From contig NC_081414.1 of the NCBI RefSeq assembly GCF_030272615.1, positions 308,925,164 to 308,989,163 of the forward strand: a stretch of DNA of 64,000 nucleotides, in the 5' to 3' direction. This DNA comes from Cryptomeria japonica. Its lineage: Eukaryota > Streptophyta > Pinopsida > Cupressales > Cupressaceae. The position numbers and the translations under genes are program-made. The notes under the pieces are model-generated. The model did no database searches and had not been told where the DNA came from. It saw nothing but the letters and a program-made list of their open reading frames with translations. Position 1 is the stretch's first letter, and every line of letters starts with the position of its first letter. Positions 23,269-36,268 of this stretch are shown here, in pieces.

Positions 23269-23970
23269 AGTGGGAGTATGGCTCTTGCCAATACTATTGG
23301 TAAAGTAGAAGAAAGAGAGAGAGAGATAAAGATAAGAGATACAGATAAATATCACAAGGGGTCTAAGACATCACTGATCTTGAGGAACAAAGCCCCCAAT
23401 CTTAGGGTCTTAACTCACTCAAACATATGCAAGAGCATACAAGACCAAAAGAACAAGACCAACCAAAATAAGAAAAAGATCAAAAGACACACAACAAAGA
23501 CAAAACATACAAGCCCACACATCAACTAGCCGACAATACCTCGATACAAATGTCTCAAACAACTAATTGAAACACAAAGACCAATGCAATCACATAAACA
23601 CCAATAATCACATAAAAGAGAAAATTTGGCATCATCCATGAACCATCAATAGTAAAACTATGGGTTCATGAGAGGAAGGAGAGAGAGGACATGAATACAC
23701 ACTTTTGTGATCCATGAGAAGAAAGGCAAATAAGAGGAAACCATGGACATCTCACCCCTAGAATTAGGTGATCCATGGAGAAAATGGACATGGAAAACTA
23801 GTCCCTAGAGTCTGTCTAGGTTATCCATGTAAGGGAGGAAGGTGAGAACGTCGTTAGTTCCACTCAACCTCGTGTACATGTGTGTAAGTGAGGATTGAAG
23901 AATGTCATAGGATTTTATGCCTGAGTATGCTACAACCTATATAATATCTATAGTGCAAATGTCAAGAAAA
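23269..23970. other. Gypsy-1 interior, no gene seen
   Basis: A/C-rich on the + strand with no domain-like frame on either strand. A short + frame at 23278-23529 is Lys/Thr-rich low complexity and is not considered real. Confidence 0.5.
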
Positions 23971-24373
23971 GTGTGACATCTCCCTCTAAGAGACCATGCT
24001 CTGGTTCTGAGAATAATCACTCTATATAAAAGAAAAAGTGGTGAAATCTTGCTCTAAGAGGTTGTGCTCTATTTCCAAGGATGACTCACTATACAAAAGA
24101 AAAGGGGTGATATCTCACTCTAAGAGGCTTCCCTTTCGTTGTGAGAATGACCCACTATACAAAAAAGTGGCGACATCTTGCTCTAAGAGGTTTTCCTCTA
24201 GTTTTGAGAATGACCCACTGTATAAGAGAAAAGCAGTGACATCTTTCTCTAAGAGACTATACTCTAGTTCCGAGAATGACCTATTGTACAAAACAAAAGT
24301 AGTGACATCTCACTCTAAGAGGCTATACATTGGTTCTAAGAATGACCCACTATACAAGAGAAATAATGCATGA
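23971..24373. repeat. 66-bp tandem repeat, six copies
   Basis: The unit GTGACATCTCNCTCTAAGAG...GAATGACCCACTATACAA begins at 23973, 24041, 24107, 24170, 24236 and 24302. The 63-68 bp steps are mostly multiples of three, so one + frame (about 24041-24373) stays open and would encode a 22-residue repeat of the form SKRLYSSSENDPLYK. There is no start context or neighbour to suggest a real gene, and the element's coding strand is the other one. Confidence 0.8.
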
Positions 24374-26033
24374 GAGAAATATAGTACAAAAGGAGAAGTG
24401 TGCGTGCCCCCCCTTAAGATGTCAACATTGTTCAATGTTTATATCTTAAGAAAAATAGAACAAGGATACCTACCTTCAATGTAAAGAAGATATCCATTAT
24501 GCAACAATGTCATAAATCCAAGCAAGATAGGGAATACTCTTCAAGAAAGGGTAAGATAGTTGAAAAGAGATATCTTGTTGTAAGTGTAAAGGAGATCTTT
24601 GGAGGAGAAGAGATCTTTGTTCAAAAGACATCTACACCCAATACGAGTTATCTTAGATAAATATAACATCTTATATAATGAATCATAGAAGAGAACAAGA
24701 ATGCAATCCTTCCTCCTATTGCTAGGTGAAAGGGATTCTTGATAAAGGATGACTCACTTTTATCCCAATGTGGATGGGTAAATTTATTATAGCTTTACAT
24801 TACCAAGTGTAAAAGAGATTGTATTCAAGGAATTACACCTCTTGTATAGGAGAGAACCCTTGAGAAAACAACAACATTTTCATACAAGGAAAGACATCAA
24901 GCAATGAAACTCCAATCATCCCCAACATAGGAAAGAATGGATCCTTAGAGAAAGAAAGAAAAAGAGAGATCATTGCCCCCCAAGTGTAGGAGAAATGAGA
25001 AGAGATTACACAATCTTCTAGAGAGAGATTAAACATAACAAAATGCACAATAAACTTACATGAATGTATGCAAAAAAAGACACTAGTAAATGTAAAATAC
25101 ACATCTCAAGAAGTGGTAATCTTCTAAGAGAAGAGAGAAAGAAAGTCACATATTCGGGATTAGTCATAAGAACATACCATTGTAGTAAATGATAATCACA
25201 TATGAAAAATACAACCCCTAAACAAAATAATGATAAATGAGATAAAAAGGGAAGAGAAATGAGAGAAATCCTTGCCCCCCATGTGAGAAGAACAAGGAGA
25301 AATATTACACATCTTCTAATGGATATCATTTTCAAGCAATATGTCATCCTAATGGATTGAATCCTCTCAAGGAAGGGTCATGTACTTTACAGGAGACCAT
25401 TATATGCTAGGGCCATACCATATTTGTAAATAATCAAAACCATAGAAGAGGTAAGTTTTCCAATAGAATTAAGAGAAGAAGAAGAAGTGTATTACTCATT
25501 AAAGATTCCCCTTGTCAATCAAAGAGAAAAACCAAAGAACAATTATATGCTCACATAACTTTATGTAAGAAAGGAGATCTAATAATGAATAATACATGAA
25601 GATAAATTAATTAGAAAAAAGAAGAAGAAGTGAGCCTCATGTTGCTATCCCAAAGTACTTAAAATTGAAACAATACCACCATAATTGATAAAGATCCCCC
25701 AGTTAAGTTGGTTGGTTATGTCATAGGATGAAGAGCAACATGAGAAGAAAAGAAATGCTAAGGCACTATGTTCATGTCAAGGAAGATAGCTAGATCTATT
25801 GTAAGAGAAATTCATGCATCATCATATTTCTTTTGAACAAATTTCATAAATGCATGACATTTCCCAAGAGAATGTGAATATGAATCATGAAAAAAGAAAT
25901 ATTCCTCGCCTTTCACTTGCTTAAGAGTCTTGTTTGGATTTTTAGGAGGAAAGGAAATATTATTATCATATTTCAATCTCCAATAGATTCTTGTAGCCAG
26001 TCTATCAGGATGATAAATGTGTTTTAAGTCATT
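24374..26033. other. Gypsy-1 interior, repetitive and non-coding
   Basis: Purine-rich on the + strand. Loosely repeated blocks are visible, for example GCCCCCCAAGTGTAGGAG near 24975 and GCCCCCCATGTGAGAAGAA near 25265, each followed by AATATTACACATCTTCTA-like text. Minus-strand frames of 80-110 aa are Leu/Phe/Ser-rich and match nothing I recognise. No RT, integrase or protease motif was seen. Confidence 0.5.
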
Positions 26034-26791
26034 TTATTGACATGGAAGAGGAGAATTATTAGAAGAAAAAGGTTTATCATCCACAATTCTAATTTTTCCA
26101 CTGTTGATGCCATCTTGAATAGATTTTTGAAAATCAGGGCAATCATTAACATTATGATCATGGGTTTGATGAAATGAGCAAAAGTGACATTTTGAAGAAG
26201 AAGAATTCTTGTGAGCTCTTTTGATTTGTTTCTTTTGAAGATAATTCTTAAAATTTTCAAGCCTAAGGAGTTCATCCTTAGAGAGAGGATTTTTGCTTAC
26301 TAAGCTTTTTGTAGTAGCTTGCGTAGGAGGGTTTATAGGGACACAAATTTCTTGTTCAAATTTACCAATTCCTTGTCCTCTAAATGTTTTGTTATTATAT
26401 TAAAGCCACAACTATAATAATATTGCAGATGGGAAGTTGGGGGAAGAAGATCATGAATTTCTTTGAAACCTGATGTGTCAGGGGGGATAAAAGGTTTTGT
26501 AGATATAGATGGAATATTATGGGAAATGATAACCTTCTTTCCTTAGTCGGGTTTATCCTTTTGGGGAGATTTGGGATGAACATCTTCATCATCTAAAGGT
26601 TCATCTTTACTCATTTCTATGTGAGGGGAAAGATCATGAATAAAATGCATAACATCAACCTTTCTACATATACTTTGATGTTGAAGATAAGTCCTAGGAG
26701 AATAAGGAGGGCCTAAAGATGTAAGAATGTTGATATTCTGATTTTGCCCCCTTTGCTCAAGGGTATGCGTATAAGAAGAAGATGGGTCCAT
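26034..26791 (-). pseudogene. Gypsy-1 gag fragment
   Basis: On the minus strand, from an ATG at 26791 (MDPSSSYTHTLEQRGQ), the frame runs through a Pro/Ser-rich region. With frame changes it reaches CHFCSFHQTHDHNVNDCPDF at about 26180-26120, with stop at 26034-26036. That is the CX2CX(n)HX4C-like zinc knuckle followed by an acidic/Lys-rich helix (KSIQDGINSGKIRI), as in plant gypsy gag proteins (compare the general form C-FH---GHDT--C--LK--IE-LI-G). The knuckle spacing is irregular, as is common in that group. Stops and frameshifts break the frame. I am confident of a gypsy-type gag relationship and less so of the exact ends. Confidence 0.6.
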
Positions 26792-27835
26792 ATTGTTTTC
26801 CAGTTCTTTCTCTTTTTCAAAACGATCATTGTTTGATATAGTAGCTCTAATCTTATTCACATAGGATACCTTAGGAGAGGTGCAAGAATTAGGGTTTCTC
26901 AGGTTGTGATCTACAAAAGTCTTAAGGTGATAAACACATGAAATGCATTTTGTTAATAACAGCACCATAATGCAACAAAAATAATACATGAAATCTTTGA
27001 GATCAAATTGAAGAGGAAATGACCTTGAAATCCGAGCAACACAGTATGACCAAGTGCTATGAATGAAAAGGAGCAACTTGAAATGAAGAAAGCTATTATC
27101 AAACACATGATTGTAATAAATACATGTTAAAAACAATGTAATCATATGTGAAATAGAAAATAAATCTGATCCATTGATTTCCATTGAAAGTCACTTAATC
27201 AAAATCTTAATTTACTTGAAAAGAACATCTAAGATTAGGACTTGTTTATCAAAATTAATTTAAAAATTTCATGTGGAAATTTGAATTTGTATTCGACCTT
27301 AAGGGGTGCAAAAATTGATAAGTATGCCAATTTTTTGGATTTAAGCTGAAAAGTATAGTCAATTCCAACTCCCAAACTTTCGGGAAAAAAGGCAAGGACC
27401 TTGTGCAAAGTGCACTCGGTCTAACCAACTTTTTAAAAAAAATTTAATGATGATAGAAATTATGATTTTATTGTGGAATCCAAAAAAATAGCTGATTTGG
27501 AGATGTCTAGATTAGTCAAATTAGCAGTCAAAGGTCAAAATAGGAGATTCTTAAAAATTAGGGTTTTTCTTTTTAACCACCTAGTTTTCAGAGTGAAAAC
27601 ATAAATTTGAATTGCAATTTTGAAATAGAAATCAGATCTAAAACAAGCAATTAAAATTATACACTTCACAAGCTTAATTTTGTCAAAATGAAAAATTAGG
27701 GTTTTTATGCAATTAACCTCTAAATTTTCTAAAAAGACTAAACATGGAAATGAAAGTTTGAAATTCAAATTGCAATAATTCATATCTAACAATAAGAAAT
27801 CAGAATTAGAGTGTAAGACACCGAGTTCACCAAAA
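26792..27835 (-). other. Gypsy-1 5' leader (minus strand)
   Basis: Between the gag start and the right LTR. The minus-strand sequence next to the LTR reads TTTTGGTGAACTCGGTGTC, in the position of a primer binding site, but I cannot assign the tRNA. The 213-codon frame (26543-27184) extends upstream of gag, but its first half is hydrophobic low complexity. No other gene seen. Confidence 0.5.
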
Positions 27836-28191
27836 TATAAAGTGAAAAATTGAATAATAGTGACTCCCCACCTAGGAGAGAGAAAGGAAGTCACTAGGAT
27901 GATTTTCTCTTGGGAGAAACTTTACATTCAAAATAGGGACTTGAATCCACTAGATCCAAATCCAAGGAGAACAAGGATATGAATTTCAAGCGGATTGCAA
28001 GGGTTGTAAAGTGATTTTCTCTCTTTTGTAAATAGATATGTTGACTTGTTGACTATGTAGAAAAGGGAGATAAAATGAATAAAATGAGGAGATATCAATT
28101 TAGGATCGCGTTGTAATTTTGGATCTGATATGTTCAGACTCATACGGATCTACCTTGCAAATTTGGAGAAAATTCGTTGGGACCGTGTCGA
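27836..28191 (-). repeat. Gypsy-1 right LTR, first part
   Basis: Matches the left LTR from its first bases (TATAAAGTG here for TGTAAAGTG, so the terminal dinucleotide has mutated) to ...GGGACCGTGTCGA, where Copia-3 interrupts it. The last five bases, GTCGA (28187-28191), are the left duplication of Copia-3. Confidence 0.88.
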
Positions 28192-29577
28192 TGTTGGAAT
28201 TGCATGAAGATTGCATTGGAGAATTATAGTGTTGTCATTGATGTCAATTGCAACTGGTAAGGAAGAAAGTATAGCTACTAGTAATGATGCATTAAAGCAA
28301 TCGGTGTTGATGCAGTGAAGATCAACTGGTAACCCTAACCAGTTGAGATGCAGAACCCTAACCGATGAAGTTTCGAGATCGGTTGTGATGATCTCTGACC
28401 AAATGATGATCAGTGATGAAGATGTCACGTAAGCATGTTGCACATGATGAGTTTTGAAATGGATTTGGTGCATAAGAGATAACCATTTATCTTAAGAATG
28501 ATCAAATGCATATTATGAAGTGACAAACACGTGATAAGTTACAGATTCAAAGTGCGGTGATTCAGGAGCAATTGTAGATGCCTAGAAGAATGTAATGTTG
28601 ATTGCATGTAATCTAATAGTCAATATTGAACCCATATGTTTGTAATTTCTATGAGATTTGTAGGGTTTGTGTTGTGTTACCAACCTAATGTATTTTCTTA
28701 TAAGGTCGATGATTTGTTTCAATGTAGTGTTGGCAATTTGGTTAAGTGTGGAAGTGATTATTGCCAAACCAGGAGGTGTGTCTGCAGAATGTTGTGAAGG
28801 TAGATAGGAGCTGTGAAGGCTCTGATTCAACAAGGAAGTGTTATTTCGATATCAATCAAGAACCTGTTGTTCTCTAACCATTACCACAGTTAAATCCCTT
28901 AACCGGGTAAGCTTTAACAGGCTTGTTGTTGAAATCCTCTAACCAGGTGATCCATTAGAAGGGATTTGAAATCTTCCACCGATGTCACCTTTAATAGGGT
29001 ATTACTTTTAACAGGGTATGTGTAGTCAATCCCTTAACCAAGTGGTCCTTAACTCGATTTGTTCCTAATAGGATATTATTGTATAAGCTTCTAACAAGGC
29101 TTGGCTCCTAACAGGGTGAACTTCAGAAGAGTTCAAAATACTTGTGGGTATTCATCCCCACCCTGGTTTTTCCCATTTGGGTTTCCATGTGAAAAATCAT
29201 TGTGTCAAGTGGTGAATGATTTTGTGGATGTGTTTTTGATATGATTGATTTGAATGACTGATAAATCTGCATAGATATATTTGAATGACTAGAAATGATC
29301 TGAAACATGTTTTTATTAGTATTAGTGAAGTGGTTTAAGGTTTTGTCAAATGGTAATTAAGTATCAAGATTTGTTGCATTATATCACTGAGTATTAGGAC
29401 AATCGGTAAAGTTTAACAGTGCAATTGTAGATTTGTTTGAGTGTCTAAACTAGTATACTTTATGAGTTCATTTAGAGTTAAAAGTTTGTTTGGTGAAAGT
29501 TTAGTTTATTTTCTATCTACATATTCACCCCCCCTCTTAGTAGTTGACCGGATCTTTATAGTTTCATCATATTATCA
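28192..29577 (+). repeat. Copia-3 5' LTR
   Basis: 1386 bp, TGTTGGAATTGCATGAAG to ...TTTCATCATATTATCA. Between 28880 and 29120 it contains a run of degenerate TTAACCGGGT / CTAACAGGGT words. CACCCCCCCTCTTAGTAGTT near the end is typical of this family. Confidence 0.9.
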
Positions 29578-29599
29578 ATTGGTATCAGAGCATTTCAGG
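29578..29599 (+). promoter_or_regulatory. Copia-3 primer binding site
   Basis: ATTGGTATCAGAGCATTTC follows the LTR end directly and contains the TGGTATCAGAGC initiator-Met tRNA match. Confidence 0.85.
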
Positions 29600-29647
29600 T
29601 CCTCATGAGTATAAGCTTAACAGCTTGAGGAAAAGATCTAGGAGAAA

Positions 29648-30511
29648 ATGATGAAGCGATAAGCTCCAAACTTTAATAGAGATAACTACAGAATCTGGAG
29701 TGATAGGATGAATATATACATCAAGAGCTTAGGATGTCAGTATTAGGATCAATTTGTTACTAAGTATAACTTGCCTAGTGGAATTCTAACAAATGATCAG
29801 AACAAGGAGAAATAGGAGAACAATCAACCATTGGAGGCCATCATTAGTACCTTTTTCGATTCAAAGTATGTTGATGTTCATGGATTGGAGACTTCATGTG
29901 AAGTTTGGAATAAACTAGAAGAAATTTATGGCGATGACGAGCATGTAAATATTTCCAAGGAAGAGAGCCTCAGAGGAAAATTTGATTATATGAGAATGGC
30001 TAAAGGTGAAAACATTCAACAGTATGGTAAGAGAATCAAAGAGATAGTTGAAGAAATCAAAAGTGTTGGAGGTGCAGTGGAGGATGCCACTATGGTTAGC
30101 AAGGTGTTGAGAACTCTTCTACCGGTCTATGCTATCAGAGTTGTAGCTATTCATGAACTCAAATCTATTGATAAGACAAAGGTAACTCTTGCCTCTATCA
30201 TTGGTAAATTAACTGCTTTTGAATTAAATGGTTTTGATTGAAGTGTTCAAAGGTCAGAATCTGCATTTAAAGCCTTAGTCTCAACCCCACCGATAAGGAA
30301 AAGCAAAGAAGCTAGTTACACTCATGAATCCAGATCCAACAAAGAGGTAGATGATGATGACAATCTAATGGAACTTGAAGCATTGTTGGCTAAGAAATTA
30401 CCCAAAGGTACCGGTAAGTACAGAGGTAAAATACCACTGAAATGTTTTGCATGTAATCGGATAGGACATATTGTTGCTAAATGTCCTAATGGATGTAATG
30501 AGGAAAAATGA
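29648..30511 (+). pseudogene. Copia-3 gag (decayed)
   Basis: The ATG at 29648 opens MMKR, then a stop, then APNFNRDNYRIWSDRMNIYIKSLG, the copia gag N-terminus seen intact in Copia-4. The core (29831-30240) is open: a UBN2-like domain with EEIYGDDEHVNISKEESLRGKF and VVSKVLRTLLPVYA-type text (here MVSKVLRTLLPVYAIRV). After a stop at 30239 a single zinc knuckle follows at about 30440-30485, CFACNRIGHIVAKC, with all Cys and His ligands kept. At least four stops (two near 29745-29815, one at 30239, one near 30510) prevent a full protein. Confidence 0.82.
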
Positions 30512-30562
30512 GAGAAATATAGGAAGTTCAAAGGAAAAGGAAAAAAAAGTTGTCTCATTGTA

Positions 30563-33500
30563 GTGGATGGAGGCATTATTGATGAAGAATCCTTGGAAGA
30601 TTTAAATGAGGACATTGTCTTTGTTGCTATCAGAGAAGACATATCAAACCAGAAGGCATTGGTCTCTCACTTGGATAGTTTAGATGACTGGATTATAGAT
30701 AGTGGTTGTTCACACCACATGACCGGTGACCGAAGTAAGTTTCTTAAATTGAAAGAATTTGATGGAGGTGTTATGAGATTTGGGAACAACTCACTCTGCA
30801 TGGTGAAAGGGAAAGGATCCATCTCCCTAAATGGTAAGAGTAGTGCAAATGATGTCTACTGGGTTGAAGGTCTGAAACACAATCTTTTGAGTGTTTATCA
30901 ACTCAATGACAAAGGTTACCCGTTAGAATTCAAGAATGGAGTTTGCAAGATCTTTGGAAGCAAAGGTGAACAAATTGCAACCGGCAAACAAACCAAAGCT
31001 AACTTATTTCACTTAAACTCTAAAGTCAATAGTTGTTTGATTGCAAAAGTTGAAGATAGTTGGCTTTGGCATCGAAGGTTTTGCCATGTGAATGCTTTGT
31101 GAAAGGAATGCTAGTTACAGAAAATGGCATCCTCAACGTTCAAGAGCAAATCTTTCTCAGCTAAACATTTGCTAGATTTGGTTCATACTGACCTATGTGG
31201 ACCAATGAGGACTAGGAGTGTTCAAGGAGATCGGTACTTCATGATATTTACTGATGATTGCTCAAGGATGATGTGCGTCACATTCTTGAAAGACAAGATA
31301 GAAGCATTTAGCAAATTTAAGGCATTCAGATCCTTGGTTGAAAATGAAAGTGAAAAGAAGCTAAAGTGCTTAAGAACTGATCAAGGTGGTAAATTTACTT
31401 TAGAGGAATTTACTAGATACTGTGAAGACAATGGAATCAAGAGGCGGCTATCTACACCAAGGACACCATAGCAAAATGGTATTGCAGAAAGGAACAACCG
31501 ATTAGTAGTTGAAGCTACAAGGACAATGTTAATTCAAGGAGGTGTAGCTAAGATATTTTGGAGAGAAGTTGTTAGCATAGTTGTTTACACAATGACTCGG
31601 ATATTGGTTAAAAGAGGTAAAGACAAAACAACCTATGAATACTGGTATGGTAGATCACCTAATGTCAGTTACTTCAATAAATTTGGTAGCATATGTTTTA
31701 ATTAAAAGAAGTGATTATATTGGTAAGTTTGATGCCAAAAGTGATGAAGGCATATTTCTTGGTTACTCCACCAAGAGAAAATCTTACAAGTGCTACAACA
31801 ACCAGACTAAGAAGATCATTTAAAGTGTCAATGTCAGAGTTGATGAATTTCCTATAAAATCAGAACAAACCAACAAGGAGAAGGAAGAAGAAGAACCTAA
31901 CACATTATTTTTGGAACCAGAACCAGTAAAGCCAAAAGTTGGAGAACTGAACACAGAAGCCTCAATTCAACCGGAATAGGAAGGTCCAGTAGAAGATGAA
32001 GAGACTGAAAAAGAAGAAGAACAAGGAAATCAAGATCATGTCATTCCAAGGTATGTCAAACTCAATCATAGCCTTGATCATAATATTGGAGACAAGAATA
32101 CAGGTGTGTTAACTAGAAGAAGGCTTAGAGAAAACTCTTGTATGATCTCCACCATTAAGCCTAGAACCACAAAAGAAGCCTTTGCCGATGAAGATTGGAT
32201 CAAGGCAATGGAAGAAGAACTTGACTAGATAGAGAATAATAATACTTGGTCATTGGTATCTAGACCAAAAAAATAAGAATGTCATAGGCAAAAAGTGGGT
32301 ATTCAGAAACAAATTGAATAAAGATGGAGTAGTGCTCAGAAATAAAGCCAGACTAGTATGCAAAGGATATGCACAAGAGGAAGGTGAAGACTATGGTGAG
32401 ACATTTGCACTAATAGCAAAATTGGAAGGAGAAAGGACTTTACTTGCATTTTCAGCATACAAAGGATTTAAAGTATATCAGATGGATGTTAAGTCAGCAT
32501 TTTTAAATGGAATATTGGAAGAAGAACTCTACATTGAACAGCCAGATGGTTATGCATTAACTGAAGAAAAGGATATGGTGTGCAAGCTACATAAAGAACT
32601 ATATGGATTGAAACAAGCACCAAGAGCATGGTATGAAAGATTGCACTCTCACTTAATAAAGATAGGTTTTCAAAGAACCAGTGAAGACAGTAATATCTAT
32701 CTCAAGACAGAAGGAGATATTTGTTGATGATATCATTTTTGGAGGAAATGATGATATGTGTCATGATTTTGCTAATGAAATCAAGAATGAGTTTGAGATG
32801 TCACTGGTACGTGAGATAAAAAATTTCATAGGTCTACAAATCCAACAGATGAAGGAAGGTATTTTTATAACTCAATCCAAGTATGTGAAAGAAGTGTTGA
32901 AATTTTTTGGAATGGGAGACTGTAAACTAGTGGGAACACTAATGGTTATAGGTTGTAAATTATCAAAGGAAGATGATTCTGCACTAGTTGATGAAAAGGA
33001 ATATAGGTCCATGATAGGTAAGCTACATTATGTTGTCCACAGTAGACCGAACATTTCTCATGCAGTAGGATTGGTTGCCGGATTTCATAAAAGCTCGAAG
33101 GAGTCACACATTGTTGCAACCAAAATAATTTTTCAAATACTTGAAAGGCATGATAGATTATATATTATGGTATCAATATGCATGAAAAATTGACTTAAAG
33201 ATCTATACCAATGCAGATTGGGAAGGAAATATTGATGACAAGAAGAGTACAACCGGAGGAGCCTTTTTTCTTGGGGACAGATTAGTATCTTGGAGAAGAA
33301 AGAAATAGAGTTGTATCTCTCAATCAATAGTAGAAGCTGAGTATGTTGCAGCTTACATGAATTGTACCTAGGCTATAAACATTTCTAAAAACTTGGTGTT
33401 GCATGGTAGGACAAAGCATATAGAGATGAAGTATCATTTCCTGAGGGAGAAAGTTCAAAGTAAGGATATATCACTGGAGCATGTTTCTACTAAATAACAG

Positions 33501-33592
33501 CTAGTAGATATTTTTACTAATCCTCTGCCTAAGGATACATTTGAATATCTTAGAGGTAAGTTAAGGGTTGTACCCCTATATGAAGTCAATTA
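30563..33592 (+). pseudogene. Copia-3 pol polyprotein (decayed)
   Basis: Protease DSGCSHHMTGD lies at about 30696-30728 in a 179-codon open frame. The GAG-pre-integrase (WLWHRRFCHVN, 31060) is followed by a deletion of roughly 25 codons compared with Copia-5. The integrase keeps all three acidic residues: VHTDLCGP (31184), TDQGGKF (31376) and AERNN (31485). A stop before QNG and a frameshift near 31690 break it. Reverse transcriptase runs about 32170-32860, with VYQMDVKSAFLNG (32470) and FVDD (32721), and a frameshift between them near 32718. RNase H (33000-33590) has a further deletion near 33370 that removes the segment before AINISKN. Confidence 0.85.
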
Positions 33593-33938
33593 AGAAGATA
33601 GGGAAGCCATCAATCTCGGAGCCTATTGAAAACCTTGAAGAAGGATTGGTGAAGAATGGAGCTACTCCACAAGGGGAGCAACTAATTGCAGATCGGTGAA
33701 GCATGGATGAGAACCATAATGGTTTACCTTCACTTTGGTATTGATGTCAAATGGGGATAATAAATGTATATGATTGATAGCCAGTTACCAGCTAAAGATA
33801 TGAAGATACAGTTGAAGGACAAAATATGATTGTAAAATTTAAACCACGATTCCTATACTAGTGTATGTGCTTTACTCTCAACCATGAAAATCAATTGGTA
33901 TTGATATTTGTATTTCCACCAATGCCAAAGGGGGAGAA
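33593..33938 (+). promoter_or_regulatory. Copia-3 3' untranslated region and polypurine tract
   Basis: Non-coding. The polypurine tract AAAGGGGGAGA lies at 33927-33937 within AATGCCAAAGGGGGAGAA, one base before the 3' LTR. A weaker G-run (AATGGGGATAATAAA) is near 33750. Confidence 0.75.
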
Positions 33939-33947
33939 TGTTGGCAT

Positions 33948-35392
33948 TGTAAGGAAAGCAAAGTGCGGAAATGCTCTCCTATAGTCAATTCTAAGGGGAT
34001 TACCAAGCAAGGAAGTATTTCAATTTCAGTTTGTAGTATAATAAAATAAACACAGATGGGAGATTAAGATGAACTAGATAGAATAGCACTAGAGAAAGAC
34101 ATCAGATATATGTGGGAAAACCCTTAGGGGTAAAAAACCCACCACTAAGAAGATTCCTTTATTCAGTAAACAACACAGTTACAATAAATTCTCAGATCTT
34201 CTTTTCAGACTCTATTCTCAGAACTCTGTTCTCACCACATGCAGACACCTCTCCACTCGGCTTCTTCAACTTCCACTGTATCGGCTACTTCCTCTACCAC
34301 CTATATATACCAAACATTCCTCTGTCAGTTTGTATACCAGCCTTGTAACCATTGAGTAACAACCTATCCATCCATGAACTCATGAAAAACCTATTATTCC
34401 ACATTCATCCAGAAGTTGGGTCGGTTCATATTCAAATACACCAACGGAAACATTTCACGTGTCCGCCTACAAGTCTTTTGGACTTCGGTCTGAGTGACCA
34501 TCCACAGTCGGATATTTCTTCATTGGCCCATTAGAAACATTACTCAAAAGTTACCCCAATCTCTGATCACCAGTAGATGACCTCATCGGCCCATCAGAAT
34601 AACAAACAACCAGTTCTTCCGATCTCTGATGATGCCCCGATCACTGAAAGCAATCTCGATCGTCTGATCTTCCTTGATCTCTTTCTATGCTCCACCATGT
34701 GGCACCCCTTGATTGGTTCTAGGTCCATGCCCTGACATCTTAGCATGACCTCAATATCCACTTAGAATTCTTCTTTGTCATTGGGTCATGATGGAAAGTC
34801 TCACAAGCAATTTCCCATCATGACCTAGCGACCACCATCGGATCTTCTGTGATCGTCGTCTGATCATTTCGATCTTCTCGACCTTTAACTCACCTTAGCC
34901 ACTCTCCTACCGGATCCCACCACTTGGTCTCCATGTCATGAGGGATATACTAAGGAGCAGTTTCCCATCGTGACATAACAACCACTGTTGGATCAACCTA
35001 ATCTACTCAGCCATTATCTCACTTGAGCTGCTCTAGCCAGCCACATGTCAGCCTCTGATTCACCTCTTGGACCTACCATTGGACCTGGGCCCACCTTGTT
35101 ACCAAGTCTTGGGAATAAACCAGTGAGCTATTTCAAATTGCAGTATAGTGACAACTGTCAGATCATTCTTGATCACCATCTGATCTGCCCACCTTGCTCA
35201 CCTGATAACCGAACACAGGAAGAGGTTCCATTGGTCATTGGCATAACTTACATCTTGTTCCTTCAATAGTTGATGACAACTCCATCACCAAAGGCGACTT
35301 CATCAGGATATCAATAGAACTTCAATACAGCTAACCCGATAGGCGATGTTAACCCGAACATTGGTCAGGAGATTCGAGGCATATTCCCAACA
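33948..35392 (-). mobile_element. Solo copia LTR with target duplication
   Basis: 1445 bp between exact GGCAT repeats (33943-33947 and 35393-35397), with TG...CA ends on either strand. Read on the minus strand it starts TGTTGGGAATATGCC, a very common plant copia LTR start. Near 34140-34105 it has GTGGGTTTTTTACCCCTAAG followed by GGTTTTCCC, which is typical LTR text. No internal region or second LTR is present, so it is a solo LTR left by LTR-LTR recombination. Short + frames inside it (34112-34534, 35045-35269) are chance. Confidence 0.88.
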
Positions 35393-36268
35393 GGCATTGC
35401 ATGAAGATTGCATTGGAGAAGTATAGTGTTTTCATTGATGTCAATTGCAACTGGTAATGAAGCAAGTATAGCTACTAGTAATGAAGAAAGTATAGCTATT
35501 GGTAATAATGCAATAAAGAAACTGGTATTGATTCAGTGAAGATCAACTAATAACCCTAACAAATTAAGATGCAGAACCCTAACCAATAAAGTTTGGAGAT
35601 CGGTTGTGATGATCTATGACCGAATGATGATCACTGATGAAGATGTCACGTAAGCATGTTTCACATGATGAGTTTTGAAATGGATTTGGCATGTAAGAGA
35701 TAATCATTTATCTTGGTAATGATCAAATGCATAGTATGAAGTGACAAATGCGTGATGAGTTACAGATTCAAAGTGTGGTGATCCAGGAGCAGTTGTAGAT
35801 GCCTAGAAGAATGTAATGTTGATTGCATGTAATCTAATGGTAAAGATTGAACAGATATGTTTGTAATATCTATGAAATTTGTAACATTTGTGTTGTGTTA
35901 CCAACATAATGCATTTTCTTATAAGGTTGATGATTTGTTTCAATGTAGTGTTGGCAATTTGTTTAAGTGTGGAAGTGATTATTGCTGAACCAGGAGGTGT
36001 GTTTGCAGAATGATGTGAAGGTAGATAGGAGCGATAAAGGATCTGATTCAACAAGGAAGTGTTATTTCCATATCAGTCAAGAACCTATTGTTCTCTAACC
36101 ATTACAATAGTTAAATCCCTTAACTGGGTAAGCTTTAACAGGCTTGTTGTTTAAATCCTCTAACCACGTGATCCATTAGCTTGGATTTAAAATCCTCCAC
36201 CGAGGTTACCTTTAGCAAGGTATTGCCTTTAACAGGTTATTTATAGTCAATTGCTTAACCGAGTGGTC

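Noticed and set aside
26543-27184. 213-codon minus-strand frame as a complete novel gene
   Set aside because: Only its last third (from the ATG at 26791) looks like gag; the first part is hydrophobic low complexity in an AT-rich leader.
33948-35392. Solo LTR first read as a host intergenic insert with small + strand genes
   Set aside because: Exact GGCAT flanks, TG...CA ends and a TGTTGGGAATA start on the minus strand identify an LTR.
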